Origin: Angiostrongylus vasorum
Taxonomy: Eukaryota; Nematoda; Chromadorea; Rhabditida; Metastrongylidae
Reading direction: 5' to 3'
Assembly: GCA_018806985.1 (NCBI GenBank)
Contig: JADANN010000085.1
Location: 62,001 to 126,000, forward strand
DNA: 64,000 bases
This document shows positions 58,791-64,000 of the stretch, piece after piece. The notes under the pieces were generated by a model. The model did not search any database. It was not told the DNA's origin and saw only the letters and a list, made by a program, of their open reading frames with translations. Position 1 is the first letter of the stretch. Each line of letters opens with the position of its first letter. The translations under genes and the position numbers were made by a program.

Positions 58791-61670
58791 TAGAGAACTT
58801 CTCTCTGGGAAAGTTCTCTATCTTTCTATACAATAACATTTGATGTCCATATATGGCCGCCTCACAGTCGCACATCAAACACCGTAATGTAACTTTTATA
58901 ATCTACTCGGTCTATTATGTTCAATGTTTCAGGCACAGTAGCGATTCAGGTTTGACTCCAGTAGCACACCAACGATGGCTTGTCCGAAGGAGGAGGAGTA
59001 ACAGTGGAACAGTTTACTAATTCCTTGCGAAACAACGAAGCCAATGACGTTGATATTTCAGGCAGTTAGGTACAGTCTACTGCAGTCCAGGATCGACGAT
59101 CCAGGTTGTCCCGCGGTTGCATACGCACGCGGCTCTCGTAGCCAATATAAGCCAGGTGCCTTCGACGGCGGAGACATACCATCACTCACCTCACCCCCGA
59201 TCGGTAGCGCGGATAATCCGCTCCTCACAACATCATTCATTGTCACTCTCAATCACCACAATTCATTCACAGTCATACTCACTCATTCTTATCCATTCAC
59301 ATTCATCCTTCAGTAATCAGAAGATTATTGTATCTAGTTTCTTAGTTTGTTTACGGTGCAATGTCAGTAGTGGCGGGTGTTTCCAAATGCGTTATGTTTG
59401 CAACGCCATCTGTGGCATGTACCATTCCTCCCGCAATGTACGCCATGCGTACAAGGCCGCTGAGCGGCCAACTTATGCTGTGTATTCTGTTAAGCCGCTA
59501 TAGGCTTATCAGTTTCCAGCCATTATCATATTGGCCCTTGACTCTTAGGCAATGGTGGCACCCATAGATGCTCAAACTTCACGTTGCTGACATAGCGTTA
59601 TCGACGACCAGCCGCCTGACTATGTTCCGTAGATGACTCATCACTTACTGTCCTCATTGATCCACTAAAATGCACCTCATCGTTATAATGTTGAAATCTT
59701 AGCTCAGCCGAAAATACGGCCCGTCTGTAACCCTCTCCACCTCAGCATACTGTCTCCCTCTCCGTCTCAGCGTACAGTCTCCTTTCTCGGCCCCCCAGCA
59801 TACTGTCTCCCTCAGCCGCCGCGCTGGTCGCGGATAGACGCGACGCGGCGTCGCTCACGGCTAAACAACGGTTACTTCTTGGTAATTGTTCATTATTACT
59901 ATTAATGTAATTGTGTTAATTACTTATTAATGGTATTATAATATTCGAATGCCATTATCTCGTTGTTAGCCTCACTTCACTACTAGCCTTCGCACCTCAT
60001 AGCTTTAACTGACGTCATTCCTCTACCATTACTTCTCCATCGTTACTATTATGTTATTAATGTTATATTTGTGTATTAAAGGTTTAATTACCCAAGTTTG
60101 AGGCTGGTAGATCAACACATCAGCTAAAAGACCCGCGTGGCTAGTATTCTACACAAACCGAACCGCTAGTAACCGCCGCTAACTAGCCGTTGCATGGTGG
60201 TTCAGTGGTAGAATGCTCGCCTGCCACGCGGGCGACCCGGGTTCGATTCCCCGGCCAATGCACCATGTAACGACTAGTTAGCCTCGGTTACTAGCGGTTC
60301 GGTTTGTGTAGAATATTAGCCACGCGGGTCTTTTAGCTGATGTGTTGATCTACCAGCCTCAAACTTGGGTAATTAAACCTTTAATACACAAATATAACAT
60401 TAATAACATAATAGTAACGATGGAGAAGTAATGGTAGAGGAATGACGTCAGTTAAAGCTATGAGGTGCGAAGGCTAGTAGTGAAGTGAGGCTAACAACGA
60501 GATAATGGCATTCGAATATTATTATACCATTAATAAGTAATTAACACAATTACATTAATAGTAATAATGAACAATTACCAAGAAGTAACCGTTGGTTAGC
60601 CGTGAGCGACGCCGCGTCGCGTCTATCCGCGACCAGCGCGGCGGCTGAGGGAGACAGTATGCTGGGGGCGGAGAAAGGAGACTGTACGCTGAGACGGAGA
60701 GGGAGACAGTATGCTGAGGTGGAGAGGGTTACAGACGGGCCGTATTTTCGGCTGAGCTAAGATTTCAACATTATAACGATGAGGTGCATTTTAGTGGATC
60801 AATGAGGACAGTAAGTGATGAGTCATCTACGGAACATAGTCAGGCGGCTGGTCGTCGATAACGCTATGTCAGCAACGTGAAGTTTGAGCATCTATGGGTG
60901 CCACCATTGCCTAAGAGTCAAGGGCCAATATGATAATGGCTGGAAACTGATAAGCCTATAGCGGCTTAACAGAATACACAGCATAAGTTGGCCGCTCAGC
61001 GGCCTTGTACGCATGGCGTACATTGCGGGAGGAATGGTACATGCCACAGATGGCGTTGCAAACATAACGCATTTGGAAACACCCGCCACTACTGACATTG
61101 CACCGTAAACAAACTAAGAAACTAGATACAATAATCTTCTGATTACTGAAGGATGAATGTGAATGGATAAGAATGAGTGAGTATGACTGTGAATGAGTTG
61201 TGGTGATTGAGAGTGACAATGAATGAATGTTGTGAGGAGTGAATTATCCGCGCTACCGATCAGGGGTGATGGTGAGTGACGGTATGTCTCCGCCGCCGAA
61301 GGCACCTGGCTTATACTGGCTGCGAGAGCCGCGTGCGTATGCAACCGCGGGACAATCTGGATCGTTGATCCTGGACTGCAGTAGACTGTACCTAACTGCC
61401 TGAAATATCAACGTCATTGGCTTCGTTGTTTCGCAAGGAATTAGTAAACTGTTCCACTGTTACTCCTCCTCCTTCGGACAAGCCATCGTTGGTGTGCTAC
61501 TGGAGTCAAACCTGAATCGCTACTGTGCCTGAAACATTGAACATAATAGACCGAGTAGATTATAAAAGTTACATTACGGTGTTTGATGTGCGACTGTGGG
61601 GCGGCCATGTGTGGACGTCGAGTGTTATTGTGTAGAAGGATGGAGAACTTTCCCAGAGAGAAGTTCTCTA
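58791..61670. mobile_element. 2.88 kb foldback element with TA target duplication
   Basis: Two arms, 58791-60190 and 60270-61670, are near-perfect reverse complements (1400 and 1401 bases by their ends, mostly substitutions). Both outer ends read TAGAGAACTTC and are flanked by TA (58789-58790 and 61671-61672), as in Tc1/mariner-type insertions. Each end forms its own small hairpin (AGAGAACTT against AAGTTCTCT). No transposase is encoded; open frames in the arms mirror each other and carry no known domain, so it is probably non-autonomous. A solo relative arm lies at 660-1957. Confidence 0.9.
60192..60262 (+). tRNA. tRNA-Gly (GCC), possibly a pseudogene
   Basis: The D arm (GGTTCAGTGGTAGAA), anticodon arm (CTCGC-CTGCCAC-GCGGG; anticodon GCC at 60223-60225) and T arm (CCGGGTTCGATTC...CCCGG) are those of tRNA-Gly. 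Two departures from the usual eukaryotic sequence: one T is missing from the 5' acceptor strand (GCATGG for GCATTGG), leaving a bulge opposite CCAATGC, and one extra C lies at the T loop. CCA follows the discriminator directly (60263-60265). It sits in the 79-base spacer of the foldback element. Promoter boxes are intact, so transcription is possible; folding is uncertain. Confidence 0.7.
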
Positions 61671-61793
61671 TATACGTCGTTTTTATTTTATATGTCACTT
61701 CTAATTGTTAATATCCATATCCTGAGAACAGGGAAAAAAACCAATTGTCAATCCTCAAGGTCTTATCCGAATGTTGATTCTAATTTTTATTTC

Positions 61794-61795
61794 AG
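61794..61795 (+). promoter_or_regulatory. Possible splice or trans-splice acceptor before gene C
   Basis: TTTTTATTTCAG ends here, 168 bases upstream of the gene C start codon. Nematode genes often receive a spliced leader at such sites. The homologous place in gene A (41540-41552) reads TTTCCTTTGAG, a weaker match. Confidence 0.3.
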
Positions 61796-61962
61796 TTGAG
61801 CAGTTTAGCAGTACCCACAATGATGAGGTCACTGAGTACGAATGCATAGGTGAAATTCACTGCTTTCACAACAACCCTATGGAAACGCGAAATTCTCTTT
61901 TTCAGTTCAGCCTCGCAATAGCAGCAATTTACTTAATTTTTTCATGTGTGATTCTATTAAAA

Positions 61963-62059
61963 ATGAACAGCCTGGTTAACATGGCAACAGTTGGGACACG
62001 TTTAGTGCTGCTTTCTCTTTTCACTATCACTGCAGTGTTTGGATGTGCTGCGGGTCCAG
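61963..62059 (+). CDS. Secreted-protein gene C, exon 1 only
   Basis: 97 bases, same length and phase as exon 1 of gene A, encoding VGTRLVLLSLFTITAVFGC and then AAGP, a signal peptide. It ends CCAG followed by a GTGGGA donor. About 350 bases upstream are homologous to gene A, but in gene C they are open in frame (from 61771), which I regard as chance since gene A has stops there. Exons 2-4 were not found in the remaining 1.9 kb, where LINE and PLE debris resembles that in gene A intron 1, so they should lie beyond the window end. Confidence 0.65.
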
Positions 62060-62127
62060 GTGGGACCAGTTATTAATTCAGAGATTAAATGAATAGCTTT
62101 CTGTAAACCTCGGCAGAAAGATCAGAC

Positions 62128-62130
<3 letters not shown>

Positions 62131-62178
<48 letters not shown>
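62131..62178. repeat. (TA)n microsatellite in intron 1 of gene C
   Basis: A pure TA run 72 bases after exon 1, at the same place as in gene A but longer. Confidence 0.95.
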
Positions 62179-62179
<1 letters not shown>

Positions 62180-62599
62180 GTATATACAATCTTTCAAACT
62201 GCGTTTGTTGAACTGACGCGAGCTAGGTGTCAGTTGCTGTTGTTCTCAGAATTAGCTCTGACGTTCTGATCTAGAGATTTCCTTGCAACTATAGTATTAA
62301 TAAAAATCTCATATATGCACAAGGCCACTTTGTTGAAAACTACTCAAAATGCTGTTGCGAGTGGGACCACCCTGTGTTGTTCACGTTCGACGACGACTGA
62401 GACCCACCCAGGTCAAAAAATAATGTGAATAAACGAGCAAAATCAAGTGTAATAATGACGCATTCGCTTTTTAAGTTGACTCCAGCTTTGAAATTTATCT
62501 AAAACGCTTGAAGAGCCTTGTATGCTGAGGTTTTTGATTCCTACCCCTATGATCCTGAAAGCCACTTCAAAATCATCACCATTTTTCCTTCAATGTCAC

Positions 62600-63145
62600 A
62601 TGAGTAGTGTAGTGAGGAGAAGTAAGATCATCCGACTCCGTGCCCACCTTTTCGACTCAACCGATAACGTGTGCAGAAACCTGGTCGCTGCGTAAGCAGG
62701 ATGAAAAAATCACTCAACGTTATCGAACCCGCAGTCGAAAGGACGATGCTATGAGTATCCCGTTCCACACAAGTAAAGGATGGGATCCGAATCTCCAACC
62801 TGAGTCAACGATCAAAAATCAAACATGCCGTTCTGCACAACAAACACTCGGAGATAAATTGGGTCGGACACGGAGTGCGCATGAACGACAACTGATGGAC
62901 AAGAGCCGTTAGTGATTAGATTTCTCGAGATGTTGAACGCACTATAGGAAGATCACCGACCCGATAGTCAGAGTTTGTCACAATAAGCGCAGAAAGGTGT
63001 ATGATGCTCAACGAATTCCTAGAGTGAGCAAAATAACATGGGATGCTCTTGCACGCGACAGGAGAAAGTGGAAGATCTACCTGTACGCACTCGAGTCACT
63101 CGGCAATCATCGGGACTACAGGTGATACAGGTGATACAGGTCTTA
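62600..63145 (+). mobile_element. RTE LINE 3' fragment in intron 1 of gene C
   Basis: Matches 25390-25935 and 43560-44120: ITCAETWSLRKQDEK-like reading (62655-62712, frameshifted), then SAHERQLMDKSR (62875-62910) and the GATACAGGTGATACAGGT tail at 63122-63141. Confidence 0.8.
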
Positions 63146-63149
63146 TGTG

Positions 63150-63720
63150 CAATTAGAAGAGTACTTTGGCCAATTTAGATTTACCACCTAGATGTTCTTT
63201 TTATGCTGGAACAAATTGGTTCACACATTCCCTCAATGTATTCTGCACCGCATGCTCTACATGAAAGTAAGCACATTGTTCCTGAGCTTATGCAAGCCCG
63301 CTCTCTCCCGTTAGGTCAAGTTACACTGCTTTGAGAGCTGCACAAACGATCGCATGGACGATTGGGGGAGAAAATGACGGCATACCATGTTAGCTAAGAG
63401 GTCGTTAACTACTACAGATATCTGAATGCCACCTATTCTTAGGTATCTCATAATGGGGGTGACTTATTACGTTTGATACGATGGTTAGAATGAAAGGGGA
63501 CCTTACATAGGTGTGAAACATCATTTTGGGGAAAAAACCTCACCTTTTGGTCTGAACTGTTGGCTTTTGCTTCGCAAGCATTACACATGCCTACTTTAGT
63601 GCCATGTTCAGCGATTCATTCTTTTCCTCTTCTCTTATACCCACGCTTTTAGCCGTTCGGTACAGATTTTTGATTAGTGCTTTTTTATGTGTGAAGGATG
63701 AGAGGAAAAGAGGTACACTT
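63150..63720 (-). mobile_element. Penelope-like fragment
   Basis: On the minus strand, linker sequence with CNACEAKANSSDQK (opposite 63555-63600; compare SNGCEAKPTRFRQK at 27650) followed by a worn GIY-YIG region. It runs opposite to gene C. Confidence 0.55.
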
Positions 63721-64000
63721 GCATGTTTTTACTACTTGTTTTTTCTATGCCATTTTATCAAGTCGCCACTTTTTGAAACGTCTAATTCGTTGTTTAGAAA
63801 TAGAAGGCAGCTCTCGGTCGTTTTTCTCACGTAAGTTTTTGTATATTCTGGCCGTTTATATAATAATCGGAAGGACCTTTCCATCTGCCCTTAGTTGGAA
63901 ATGATGATAAAAGTCCTCCATATAATGAATTCTTAATTATTCTTAGTTGGGGTCTTAAATAACAGAAGAACAACTACAGGGTTTTCCCTCCATGGTACAC
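63721..64000. other. No recognised feature
   Basis: The last 280 bases show no exon or repeat that can be supported. Confidence 0.4.

Noticed and set aside
59117..59567. Long open frames in the foldback arms, rich in Ser/His or with VSKCVMFATPSVAC
   Set aside because: They appear identically on the opposite strand in the other arm because of the palindrome, overlap each other in several frames, and show no domain. They are explained by the repeat.
61771..62076. One continuous 101-codon frame covering gene C exon 1 and its upstream region
   Set aside because: The upstream half is not open in gene A, and exon 1 of gene A starts at the matching ATG. Only the signal-peptide part is taken as coding.
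1..64000. CRISPR array, bacterial operon or viral genome
   Set aside because: No regularly spaced short repeats, no compact long reading frames and no ribosome-binding-site pattern; introns and animal retroelements are present instead.

Overview
The window reads as nuclear DNA of a parasitic nematode, most likely a strongylid (hookworm group). Short exons end at TTTCAG-type acceptors, small secreted proteins are present, and decayed retroelements and transposons fill most of the rest. These are Penelope-like elements (PLEs) with a GIY-YIG endonuclease, RTE-type LINEs, Hsmar1-like mariner remnants and tRNA-like SINEs. The species assignment is inference. No bacterial, phage, viral or CRISPR signal was seen.

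Regions: (1) 1-5.6 kb holds copies of a small cysteine-rich secreted-protein gene. One single-domain copy is intact (4082-4560), one is cut off by a foldback-element arm, and two are decaying. (2) 5.6-28 kb is almost entirely mobile-element debris, mostly PLE and RTE, with one long LINE (about 23.2-25.9 kb) and a mariner pseudogene (14 kb). (3) 28-62 kb is a tandem array of a secreted-protein gene on the + strand. A broken copy lies at 28-30.4 kb. A complete four-exon copy (gene A) lies at 41.76-47.43 kb. The first exon of a third copy (gene C) lies at 61.96 kb and runs off the window. Long homologous flanks between the copies (28-35.5 kb against 45-50.3 kb; 38-41.9 kb against 51.5-55 kb and 56.2-62 kb) show a repeat unit of roughly 17-20 kb, later peppered with insertions and containing one inverted fragment. 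(4) 58.79-61.67 kb is a 2.88 kb near-perfect foldback element with TA target duplication. A tRNA-Gly(GCC)-like sequence sits exactly on its axis. A single arm of a relative lies at about 0.66-1.96 kb.

A short motif with the hammerhead ribozyme core recurs at about seventeen PLE ends. Two copies (20578-20614 + and 55079-55115 -) keep every core base and pairing stem, and a third (26459-26494 +) keeps the core with a weaker stem. The real coding content is small: one intact secreted-protein gene (A), the start of its paralogue (C), and one intact cysteine-rich gene. Everything else supported here is mobile or decayed.
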